Assembly (NCBI GenBank): GCA_030607575.1
Contig: JAUWJS010000004.1
Span: 1 to 55,328, forward strand
Source of the DNA: Candidatus Heimdallarchaeota archaeon
GTDB taxonomy: Archaea > Asgardarchaeota > Heimdallarchaeia > Heimdallarchaeales > Heimdallarchaeaceae
Direction of reading: 5' to 3'
Length of the DNA stretch: 55,328 nt
A program made the position numbers and the translations under genes. Shown here one piece after another: positions 33,079 to 40,680 of the stretch. Under the pieces are notes generated by a model that saw only the letters and a program-made list of their open reading frames with translations, was not told the DNA's origin and made no database searches. Every line of letters starts with the position of its first letter. Within the stretch, counting starts at the first letter, position 1.

Positions 33079-34392
33079 ATGGACTTTAGTCAAAGAAATC
33101 CTATTGAGAAGGTTTTTTCTACTACAGATGAAAAGATATCAATCGCAGGATGGGTTCAACAAGTTCGCAATCTTGGAGGATTACGATTTATTCAATTACA
33201 AGATAGAACAGGGATTGTTCAAATAGTTTTACCCAAAAAGAAAGTATCTGAAGAGATATTTGCTTTAGATTTTCAAGAAGGAGATATAATTGCAGTTACT
33301 GGAAATATCGTAACTAATGAAAGTGCCCCAAATGGAAAAGAAGTCCTTCCGTCTGAGATTGAAATTATAAATAAAAGAGCTCAAGAATATCCAATTTCAG
33401 TTGGCGATAAGATTGAAACAAATCCAGATAAGAGATATGATTATAGGTTTTTAGATTTAAGAGACAGAAAGATTGCTCACATTTTCGAAATTGAGAGTAC
33501 TGCTGCTTATGCAATTCAACAATATTTTAGAGATAACGACTTCTTACAGTTCTTTTCAGCTAAAATTGTTGGTTCAGCAACAGAAAGTGGTGCCAGTGTT
33601 TTTGAAATAAATTATTTTGATAAAAAAGCATACTTAGCACAATCCCCTCAATTCTATAAACAAATGATGTTAATGGCGGGATTTGAAAGAGTTTTTGAAA
33701 TAGGCCCTGTTTTTCGAGCTGAGAAACACCACACTAATCGTCATTTATGTGAATATACTTCTATAGATTTTGAGATTTCATACATTAATGATCAAAAAGA
33801 TGTCATGAAAGTTATACAAGGCGCAATTGGTTTTGCTCTAGATACAATAAAAACATCTAGAGCTGATTCTCTTGAAGTATTGGGAGTTCAAATTGATGAT
33901 CAACCCAAAGAATGGCCAATAATCACAATTCCTGAATGTAATGATATTTTAGCAGATGAAGGTAAAGAACTAGACCTCTATGAAGATTTAGACGCTGAAG
34001 CAGAGAAAATCATTGGTAGGCATGCAAAAGAGAAATGGAATTCAGACTTTGTATTCGTAGACCAATATCCTTGGAAGATTAGACCATTCTATACTATGAA
34101 AGATGATGAAGATCCAAGATTGACAAAATCTTTTGATCTCTTATTCAAAGGACAAGAATTAACCACTGGAGGACAAAGAGAACACAGAGTAGATATTTTA
34201 GCCAAGCAAGCTGTTGAAAAGGATTTCAAGCTTGAAGAGGTTGATAGTTATCTGCAGTTCTTTAGAAATGGAGCACCTCCACATGGGGGAAGTGGAACAG
34301 GAATTGAAAGATTTGTGCAAAAGATCCTTGAATTACCGAATATTAGAGAAGCAAGATTACTTCCAAGAGACCCAACAAGACTCCATCCATAA
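33079..34392 (+). CDS. aspS: aspartyl-tRNA synthetase, archaeal type (possibly non-discriminating)
   Basis: A 437-residue class IIb synthetase: N-terminal OB anticodon-binding domain (SIAGWVQQVRNLGGLRFI), motif 2 FRAEKHHTNRHLCEY, and motif 3 GGSGTGIERFVQKIL. In discriminating archaeal enzymes Trp26 and Lys85 read the anticodon; here the equivalent of the first is Gln27 and the loop reads SAPNGKEVLP with Pro84, as in non-discriminating enzymes that also charge tRNA-Asn. This is an inference. ATG follows GAGG. The gene ends about 85 bases before tRNA-Leu. Confidence 0.95.
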   Translation: MDFSQRNPIEKVFSTTDEKISIAGWVQQVRNLGGLRFIQLQDRTGIVQIVLPKKKVSEEIFALDFQEGDIIAVTGNIVTNESAPNGKEVLPSEIEIINKRAQEYPISVGDKIETNPDKRYDYRFLDLRDRKIAHIFEIESTAAYAIQQYFRDNDFLQFFSAKIVGSATESGASVFEINYFDKKAYLAQSPQFYKQMMLMAGFERVFEIGPVFRAEKHHTNRHLCEYTSIDFEISYINDQKDVMKVIQGAIGFALDTIKTSRADSLEVLGVQIDDQPKEWPIITIPECNDILADEGKELDLYEDLDAEAEKIIGRHAKEKWNSDFVFVDQYPWKIRPFYTMKDDEDPRLTKSFDLLFKGQELTTGGQREHRVDILAKQAVEKDFKLEEVDSYLQFFRNGAPPHGGSGTGIERFVQKILELPNIREARLLPRDPTRLHP

Positions 34393-34476
34393 TCTTCAAT
34401 CAATTTCAAATCAAGATGAAAAATCTTAAAAAACGAATGAAATTCATTATAGTAGCCAAACATTATGACTTTGTTG

Positions 34477-34605
34477 GCGGGGATAGCCAAGCGGCCAACG
34501 GCGGCGGACTTAAGATCTTGGTTTATGCCTAAGATAAGGGTTAGAAGTCAGATGAGCCATCCGTTCTTTAGTAGTTCGGGAGTTCGAATCTCCCTCCCCG
34601 CACCA
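34477..34605 (+). tRNA. tRNA-Leu(UAA) with a 44-base intron
   Basis: Acceptor GCGGGGA (34477-34483) pairs with TCCCCGC; the D arm contains AGCCAAGCGGCCAACGGC; the anticodon arm is GCGGA-CTTAAG|A-TCCGT with anticodon TAA. A 44-base insert (34515-34558) lies at the 37/38 site. A class II variable arm follows, then T arm GGGAG-TTCGAAT-CTCCC; CCA is encoded at 34603-34605. Its last 42 bases recur at 36626-36667. It decodes UUA and UUG. Confidence 0.92.
34564..34605 (+). repeat. direct repeat copy 1 (within tRNA-Leu 3' end), possible attachment site
   Basis: These 42 bases form the 3' part of tRNA-Leu, from the end of the anticodon arm to CCA. They match 36626-36667 at 40 of 42 positions in the same orientation, enclosing 2 kb with one gene. 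Integrases of archaeal elements typically use the 3' half of tRNA genes as attachment sites and leave such a repeat at the far end. Confidence 0.65.
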
Positions 34606-34618
34606 ATTTCTTTTATTC

Positions 34619-36568
34619 TCATTCTTCGCCAGCTTTTTTCTTTATTCTCAACAAGACGACTAATACAACAGCAATTGCAGCAAAAGTTAGAGAACTACTC
34701 GTTTTGAAAACTTCTGGTTTTTCATATCCAGCATATTCCATCCACTCCCAAGCTTTTTCTAAATTGTAATCGTATTTAACTCGGAATTCATTGTACCAAT
34801 AAGGATTCCAAATATATGTTGTTGGTCGATGGTTTATTTTATATTCTCCTTCATAGTTAATCTGATTTATCTCCCCTCTATCTATTGCATAACATATTGC
34901 TTTTCTCACTGCTAACGCTTTTGTATATACTTGATTTGGAGCAGTAAAATTCAGCCAGACTTGATTATCATCTCCACCTATAAAGGGTCTATTTAGGTTA
35001 AATGCTATAAAAATCATTGCTGATGTGAAATAGGGATGCATCTGATATCTCGGATCATCTATCATCTCTTTCCTTTCTGAATGAGATAGTAGGGGTACGT
35101 CACACAAATCCAGTTCTCCCATCATGAAATACATAAGTTCAAGAGAGGAATCAGGAATAACATTAATGATAACTGTGTTTACAAATGGTTCCACCCCTGT
35201 GGTTCCGTCTATTGCTCCCACACCAAACCAATGAGGACTCTTTCGGAGAACTGTAAGAGAATTTCTTCTTTGATAATCTAACATGAACTTCCCACAGCCA
35301 AAAGCTGATTTACTAAAGGTAATCCATTGAGGAGTATTGATGATTTCTGGATAAAGACCAATACATTCAATCCCTCCTTCTGTTTGAAACACCTCTGTAT
35401 TAGTGGAATTTAAGAAAAATTCTGGAAGTAATTGCATATCTAAATATCGCCACATATCCATTTCAGATTCTATGGGGATAGCATACTCCGCATATTTACT
35501 ACTTATTTTTAGATGAAATGCATTTGTGTTATTTGCATCCACATAACAATCTCCTAACCATCCAAATTCGCTTGCTGAATCTGATATATTTTGATTTGCA
35601 TGAGCTAAAAGTGTAAATACCACATCTTTAGCTGTAACTTTTTGATTTGTCCCATTACTATGTTCTCCTTTAAGACCAACCATTATTTGTTCAGTATTCG
35701 ATGAATCCAAAGGAGCTGAATTTTCATCTCTTTCTGTAATATTAAATGAAGGATTCCAATAGATATTGTCTCTCAAATAGTATTTCATGTGATATGTATT
35801 GATATATTCCCAGTCTTCAATTATCCCTGTTTTAATTGGAAAATATTCAATAGGATCTTTCTTAAGAATGGGTTCTGATATGAGTTGAATAACTAACTCA
35901 CTAGACTTATCATCTGAGTATATCTGATTTAATTCTCTCCAATTACCATCTGCTATTCTAAATTCATCTAAATTTACTTGTCCTTCATGTAACCCATCAT
36001 AGCTCATGTAAGGTAAAGATTCAGAGATACCCCAACTAGATTCATATCCATTTATATTACTCCATAAACTCACATAGTTACGAGGGCTAAACATCGGTAA
36101 AAGAGGGAGAATATTGTCCATAATTATGCTTTGCAGTTCTTCAAAATACGTAAATTCATCAAACGAATATGGTAGAAAATGCAATATTATCTCCTGTATT
36201 ATCTCACTCCTATTTTGATAAGGAATTCCTGGATTCAAACCAAAAACATTATCTGAACCATTTGAAGAATAAAAACTCCGAAGATCAATGGAATTCATTT
36301 GCGAGCTAAAAAGTGTAATCATATCCCAATTTCTATAAAACATTGGATCAGGTGCTTGAGGTGGCGCCCATATCTCGTCTCCAAGCTCAACTTTGATATT
36401 AATGTCTGCTAAGTAATCTTTTACTTGGAGAGCATAATCCCCTAAAAAACCAACACCAAACTTTAGTGTAAAAAATGGTGCAGTTTCCTTTAAACCATTT
36501 ACTTGAATAGTACCACTAACAAAAAAAATTATCAGTAAACTTGTTTTAAAAACTGATCTTCGTTTCAT
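34619..36568 (-). CDS. family 5 extracellular solute-binding protein (peptide/oligosaccharide ABC type), membrane anchored
   Basis: A 649-residue secreted protein: N-terminal signal peptide (KTSLLIIFFVSGTIQ), an SBP_bac_5-type body (KVTAKDVVFTLLAHANQN, YFMMGELDLCDVPLL, SAMIFIAFNLNRPFIGG, VRKAICYAIDRGEINQINY) and a C-terminal hydrophobic anchor near residues 625-642 (TFAAIAVVLVVLLRIKKK). It would capture oligopeptides or similar ligands at the cell surface for an ABC importer, but no permease or ATPase gene is nearby. It is the only gene between the two tRNA-Leu 3'-end repeats. Family certain, ligand unknown. Confidence 0.85.
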   Translation of the reverse strand: MKRRSVFKTSLLIIFFVSGTIQVNGLKETAPFFTLKFGVGFLGDYALQVKDYLADINIKVELGDEIWAPPQAPDPMFYRNWDMITLFSSQMNSIDLRSFYSSNGSDNVFGLNPGIPYQNRSEIIQEIILHFLPYSFDEFTYFEELQSIIMDNILPLLPMFSPRNYVSLWSNINGYESSWGISESLPYMSYDGLHEGQVNLDEFRIADGNWRELNQIYSDDKSSELVIQLISEPILKKDPIEYFPIKTGIIEDWEYINTYHMKYYLRDNIYWNPSFNITERDENSAPLDSSNTEQIMVGLKGEHSNGTNQKVTAKDVVFTLLAHANQNISDSASEFGWLGDCYVDANNTNAFHLKISSKYAEYAIPIESEMDMWRYLDMQLLPEFFLNSTNTEVFQTEGGIECIGLYPEIINTPQWITFSKSAFGCGKFMLDYQRRNSLTVLRKSPHWFGVGAIDGTTGVEPFVNTVIINVIPDSSLELMYFMMGELDLCDVPLLSHSERKEMIDDPRYQMHPYFTSAMIFIAFNLNRPFIGGDDNQVWLNFTAPNQVYTKALAVRKAICYAIDRGEINQINYEGEYKINHRPTTYIWNPYWYNEFRVKYDYNLEKAWEWMEYAGYEKPEVFKTSSSLTFAAIAVVLVVLLRIKKKAGEE

Positions 36569-36625
36569 CTAACTTTCCAACTAGCAAACCAGTTACTACG
36601 TGACACATATATGCACTTATAAATA

Positions 36626-36667
36626 TTCTTTAGTGGTTCGGGAGTTCGAATCTCCCTCCCTGCACCA
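36626..36667 (+). repeat. direct repeat copy 2 (orphan tRNA-Leu 3' end), possible attachment site
   Basis: TTCTTTAGT, one mismatch, then the T arm and acceptor end of tRNA-Leu through CCA; two mismatches to the intact gene, one of them in the acceptor strand (TCCCTGC for TCCCCGC). No 5' half lies upstream, so this is not a tRNA gene. It fits the far attachment site left by an integrated element. Confidence 0.65.
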
Positions 36668-36697
36668 TTATTTTTCTTTTAATTTCTTCTTTCACGC

Positions 36698-36790
36698 ATT
36701 GGTTAAACCTTAAGCTATATGGTTTATCCTCTTTACCTTGATATTAAAATCGTTTAACCAATCAATTAAGCGCTTGTTCTAACCAATTAA
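36698..36790 (+). promoter_or_regulatory. TTAACCAAT repeats upstream of the bactofilin genes
   Basis: ATTGGTTAAAC at 36698-36708 and GTTTAACCAAT at 36752-36762 form an 11-base inverted repeat, and AACCAATTAA recurs at 36781-36790. The last lies next to AT-rich TATA-like sequence about 40-70 bases before the gene start. Repeated sites of this kind suggest a regulator-binding region. Confidence 0.45.
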
Positions 36791-36827
36791 AAAAACGATT
36801 AAATAAAGCGATGTTACTGGTATCATA

Positions 36828-37733
36828 GTGATACAATTGTCTAAAAACGAAGTTAAAATGTATGAAGAATTATTAGAACTCTTGGAAAAGAGGTTTGACA
36901 AAGGAGAAATTGATAAACAAAATTATGTCGAATTAAAAGAACGTTATCTCCAAAAGCTTGATGATGCTAAAGAAAATTTTGAACAGCACAAAGAAGCTTC
37001 TCAGATTTATACTTCAGGAGTTAAGGTATCAACTGATAAATCTCTATCAGTTGCTGGATCAACTAAAATCTCAGGAGGGCATGTTGGAAAGGATATTCGC
37101 ATAGCAGGTTCTGGAAAAATTGATAGTGATGTTGAATGTAACAACTTGAAATCTGCAGGTTCCCTGAAGAGTAATGGTAACATTACTGCCCATGGAGACA
37201 TCAATGCTGCAGGATCTTTTAAGTGCGCTGGCTTCTTACATGGTGATCAAGATGCAAAATTCGCAGGTTCAGCAAAAGTAGGCTTAGAAACTATTCTCAA
37301 AGGCAGAATTGTAGCAGCTGGTAGTTTTACTACTGGAGGACTTTTACAAGCTGAAAGCGGTGCAAAATTTTCAGGTTCTGCTAGAATTGAAGGTAACTTA
37401 TTATCTCAAAGAATTGTTGAAGTAGCTGGACGAATTATAGTTGAAGGTGATTTAGTAGGCGATGATATTCTTATCAATAAAGGAAGGGATTTCCTTGGTC
37501 TTAGATTTCGATCTCTTAAGAAATCAAAAATTGAAGGGCATGTTTTAGGTACTGGGGAAGTTTATTTGGCTAACACTGATGTAGACGGCGATGTTAAAGG
37601 TCTCAAAGTCGAGATTGGACCATTTACTAATGTAGAAGGTACTGTTTTTTATGTCGATTACATAGATGTTGACAAGAGAGCAAATTTAGCTAATGAACCA
37701 TTAAAAATAAGCCATGAAAAACTAAGATTGTAA
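36828..37733 (+). CDS. bactofilin-like beta-helix protein with N-terminal helical (SHOCT-like) domain
   Basis: A 301-residue protein. The first ~55 residues are helical (LLELLEKRFDKGEIDKQNYV resembles a SHOCT motif). The rest is a run of short repeats with Gly-Ser turns (SVAGSTKISGG, RIAGSGKIDSD, KSAGSLKSNGN, KFAGSAKVGLE, KFSGSARIEGN), the beta-helix pattern of the polymer-forming cytoskeletal (bactofilin/DUF583) family. A possible filament-forming or scaffold protein. GTG at 36828 or ATG at 36858 may start it. A paralogue follows 32 bases later. Confidence 0.75.
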   Translation: MIQLSKNEVKMYEELLELLEKRFDKGEIDKQNYVELKERYLQKLDDAKENFEQHKEASQIYTSGVKVSTDKSLSVAGSTKISGGHVGKDIRIAGSGKIDSDVECNNLKSAGSLKSNGNITAHGDINAAGSFKCAGFLHGDQDAKFAGSAKVGLETILKGRIVAAGSFTTGGLLQAESGAKFSGSARIEGNLLSQRIVEVAGRIIVEGDLVGDDILINKGRDFLGLRFRSLKKSKIEGHVLGTGEVYLANTDVDGDVKGLKVEIGPFTNVEGTVFYVDYIDVDKRANLANEPLKISHEKLRL

Positions 37734-37765
37734 ATTAAGTTTATGAAATAAGAAAGGTGAAATAA

Positions 37766-38665
37766 ATGGAAAAAACAATAAAAGAAACATACGAAAATGT
37801 TGAAGAGAGAGCAACAATCAGCTCTGCTGGGAGTTTAAAGGAATCAGAAGATTTAGTCAAAATCTCCGGATCATCAAATATATCTGGTGGAGTTATTCCT
37901 AAATTTGTTAAAATTTCAGGTTCAGGAAGACTTGCTGGAGACTTCAAATGTAACGGAATAAGGTCCTCAGGATCATTAAAGGGTGAAGGAAATTTAACTT
38001 CTTTGGGTACAGTTAGAAGTTCTGGATCCTTTGATATATCTGGTGGACTTGCGAGCGAATCTTCTGCTAAATTTAGTGGCTCCGCAAAAATTGGTCAAGA
38101 TGCTAACATTTTAGGTCCCATTAAAACTTCTGGATCTTTCAGAGTTGGTGGAGATTTGATTGGTAGCGGTGATGCTAAATTTTCTGGATCAGCAAAGATT
38201 GAAGGAGAAACTACTGTACAAGGTTTCACAAAATCCTCTGGTTCTTTCAAAGTAGGTGGAAATCTACAAACAAACAATGGTATAAAATCTTCAGGCTCCA
38301 TAGGAGTAGGTGGAAACCTCCTATCACAACAAGATGTTACAGTAGAGGGTGCAGCTAATGTTAAAGGAAACTTAGTAGGAGAAAATGTAACTCTAGGTTT
38401 GAAAGGATGGAAAAGATGGTTAAGTCTAAGAATCGGTAGCATTGTCAAACATCCATACAAAGTTGGTGGAAACTTATTTGCTAAGAATATTGTAGACATT
38501 AGAGCCACCTCAGTTGCTGGAGATGTTAAGGGATACGATGTTGTTATTGGTCGTCGTTCAGAAGTTGGTGGAAAGGTTTACTTTGTTAATTCTCTCAAAG
38601 TTAAACGTAGTGTAAAATTATCTGAAGAACCCATTCGAATTAAACCTGAAGAACTAAAACTTTAG
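37766..38665 (+). CDS. bactofilin-like beta-helix protein, paralogue 2
   Basis: A 299-residue protein built almost entirely of beta-helix repeats (SSAGSLKESED, KISGSSNISGG, RSSGSLKGEGN, KFSGSAKIGQD, KSSGSFKVGGN) and ending like its neighbour (PIRIKPEELKL beside PLKISHEKLRL). The N-terminal helical domain of the first paralogue is absent. AAAGGTGA precedes the ATG. The pair probably co-assemble; the polymer model is inference from the family. Confidence 0.75.
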   Translation: MEKTIKETYENVEERATISSAGSLKESEDLVKISGSSNISGGVIPKFVKISGSGRLAGDFKCNGIRSSGSLKGEGNLTSLGTVRSSGSFDISGGLASESSAKFSGSAKIGQDANILGPIKTSGSFRVGGDLIGSGDAKFSGSAKIEGETTVQGFTKSSGSFKVGGNLQTNNGIKSSGSIGVGGNLLSQQDVTVEGAANVKGNLVGENVTLGLKGWKRWLSLRIGSIVKHPYKVGGNLFAKNIVDIRATSVAGDVKGYDVVIGRRSEVGGKVYFVNSLKVKRSVKLSEEPIRIKPEELKL

Positions 38666-38675
38666 TTCCCTCAGT

Positions 38676-38690
38676 TCCTTTTTTCTTTTC
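38676..38690 (+). terminator. T-tract after the bactofilin pair
   Basis: CCTTTTTTCTTTTC follows the stop at 38665 and precedes the srp54 gene; typical archaeal U-tract termination signal. Confidence 0.4.
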
Positions 38691-38742
38691 CCTCAAAACA
38701 AAATATTCTTTAATCTCTTTTGCATTCTTCAAATGATAATCT

Positions 38743-40086
38743 ATGTTAGGTAAACTAGGGTCTGCTCTTAACACCGCAATTTCTAAGATACTTAGAGGTG
38801 GTCCTCCAGATAAAGAACAAATTCGTGAATTAAAGAATGCAATGTTAAAAGCTTTATTAGAAGCTGATGTTCAATTTGATTTAGCTGCAGAGGTAGTTAA
38901 TGAAGTTGAACGTAAATCGATGGATAAGGGACTTCCGGATGGTTTATCTCGTAAAAAAAGTGTTTTGTCAATCATACATGATGAGCTTTCTAAGTTTCTA
39001 GGAACAAAGGTTTACCCCCTTACATTACATCCAGACAGACCAACACTAATAATGTTGGTAGGGATCCAAGGATCAGGAAAAACAACCACAGCAGCAAAAC
39101 TTGCAAAATACATTCAAAAAAGAGGTAAAAAGGTTGCAGTTGTAACTGTCGATAATTTTAGACCCGGTGCCTATGAACAATTGCAACAACTTTGTTCTAG
39201 TATTAAAGTACCTGTTTATGGTGATCCTGAAAACAAAAACGCTATCAAAATTGCAGCAGATGGTGTTAAGAAGTTTTTGGATGAAAAATATAACACTATA
39301 ATTATTGATACAGCTGGACGTCACAAAGAGGAAAAAGCTCTTCTTAAAGAAATGAAAGAACTTACTGACAAAATAAAACCAGATGAAATTATACTTGTTG
39401 TAGATGGAAATCTCGGACAAGCAGCTCACGATCAAGCTTCTGCCTTTGCAAAAGTAACCAAAGTTGGTTCAGTTATTGTAACTAAGATGGATGGTTCAGC
39501 TAAGGGTGGGGGAAGTCTCTCTGCAGCAGTAGCGGCCAATGTTCCAATTAAATTCCTTGCGGATGGTGAAGATATTGATTCTTTAGAGGAATTCAACCCA
39601 ACATCGTTTGTAGGAAGGCTTATTGGAGTAGGGGATTTAGAAGGTCTTTTGAAAGAAGTACGAGAAATGGAGGCTCTTCCCTCAAAAGAAGAAGCAATGA
39701 GTATGCTAAGTGGTAAAATCTCCTATAGACAAATGATGGAATTGTTAGACACTTTCAGCTCCTCTGGTTCGATGAAGAGAATGCTTTCAATGATTCCAGG
39801 ATTAGGAATGACTATAGATGAAGATATGCTCGATGTTTCAAAGGACAATATGAAAAGATTCAAAGTCATTATGACCTCTATGACAGATGAAGAACTAGAT
39901 GGAAAAACCAAATTAGGGAGTTCTAGAGTTCAACGAATTGCTAAAGGTAGTGGGAGACCCGTTTCAGAAGTGAGAGAACTAATGGCTCAACACAAGATGA
40001 TGACCAATCTGGTAAAACGCATGCGTAAAGGAAGACGCGGAGGAATGCAAATACCAGGAATCCCACCTGGGTTATTAGGACAATAG
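38743..40086 (+). CDS. srp54: signal recognition particle 54 kDa protein
   Basis: A 447-residue SRP GTPase. N domain helices (LGSALNTAISKILRGG), G domain with GIQGSGKTTTAAKLAKY, DNFRPGAYEQLQQL, DTAGRHKEEKAL, TKMDGSAKGGGSLSA, and the Met-rich M domain (MKRMLSMIPGLGM, KGSGRPVSEVRELM) that binds SRP RNA and signal peptides. It delivers nascent membrane proteins to SecY. The SRP RNA itself is not in this window. Ends in TAG. Confidence 0.97.
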   Translation: MLGKLGSALNTAISKILRGGPPDKEQIRELKNAMLKALLEADVQFDLAAEVVNEVERKSMDKGLPDGLSRKKSVLSIIHDELSKFLGTKVYPLTLHPDRPTLIMLVGIQGSGKTTTAAKLAKYIQKRGKKVAVVTVDNFRPGAYEQLQQLCSSIKVPVYGDPENKNAIKIAADGVKKFLDEKYNTIIIDTAGRHKEEKALLKEMKELTDKIKPDEIILVVDGNLGQAAHDQASAFAKVTKVGSVIVTKMDGSAKGGGSLSAAVAANVPIKFLADGEDIDSLEEFNPTSFVGRLIGVGDLEGLLKEVREMEALPSKEEAMSMLSGKISYRQMMELLDTFSSSGSMKRMLSMIPGLGMTIDEDMLDVSKDNMKRFKVIMTSMTDEELDGKTKLGSSRVQRIAKGSGRPVSEVRELMAQHKMMTNLVKRMRKGRRGGMQIPGIPPGLLGQ

Positions 40087-40109
40087 ACAATCACAAAATG
40101 TGAAATCGT

Positions 40110-40679
40110 ATGTCTCAACTTTTTTTTATCTTAAACGCTCCTCCTTTATCTTTTACTAAGTCCAATCTATATGAAAAAAGTACAGAATTGAAAGAATCCG
40201 CACCCTACATAAAATCAATTGCAGATTCCTTTTTTCTGTCAAACCAATTTAGAAAGAATCTGCTTATTTATTACTGTACAAGTTACCAAGGAATACCATA
40301 TGTAATTACTTTCGAAGGTAGCAAGTTAAAGTATCTTGGTCCTAGCTTCTTTTCATCAGCACACCTAATTCTACGAGCAAAAAATCACATACTAGATTCT
40401 AATTCTCGAGATGGAAAACTCACACCAGGTATTTCAGTTCTAGAGCAAAGCAGCGATTGGATCTTTGAAAAGCACAAGGAGGACAAGATAGTTCAAGTTA
40501 TTTCAATATGTGAAAAAGAGTCAGAATTTTCACAAGATATTGCTAAACATAGCAACGTCTTTGCTTATGGTTTCGAAAAACTACCTTTATCAATCAAATC
40601 AAAGAAAATGCTCTTAAAGCATCTGGTAGTTGATGAACAAGTAATTATTACCAATTATCTTTTGGAGAGTGTTAGATAG
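40110..40679 (+). CDS. TrmY-like tRNA pseudouridine-54 N1-methyltransferase
   Basis: A 189-residue protein resembling the archaeal TrmY family (COG1901, SPOUT fold): ADSFFLSNQFRKNLLIYYC, then IPYVITFEGSKLKYLGP and a C-terminal FAYGFEKLPLSIKSKKMLL in the place of the SPOUT knot. TrmY converts pseudouridine 54 of tRNA to N1-methylpseudouridine. The next gene, 1 base away, is Pus10, which makes pseudouridine 54, strongly supporting the call. Similarity in the cofactor loop is modest. Confidence 0.7.
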   Translation: MSQLFFILNAPPLSFTKSNLYEKSTELKESAPYIKSIADSFFLSNQFRKNLLIYYCTSYQGIPYVITFEGSKLKYLGPSFFSSAHLILRAKNHILDSNSRDGKLTPGISVLEQSSDWIFEKHKEDKIVQVISICEKESEFSQDIAKHSNVFAYGFEKLPLSIKSKKMLLKHLVVDEQVIITNYLLESVR

Positions 40680-40680
40680 G

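Noticed and set aside
34465-34707. 80-codon plus-strand ORF across tRNA-Leu
   Set aside because: It overlaps a well-folded tRNA and the antisense end of the solute-binding protein gene.
36626-36667. A second tRNA-Leu gene
   Set aside because: Only the 3' part is present, without acceptor 5' strand, D arm or anticodon.
34477-36667. Complete integrated virus or plasmid at tRNA-Leu
   Set aside because: Only one gene, a solute-binding protein, lies inside; no integrase, replication or structural gene is visible.
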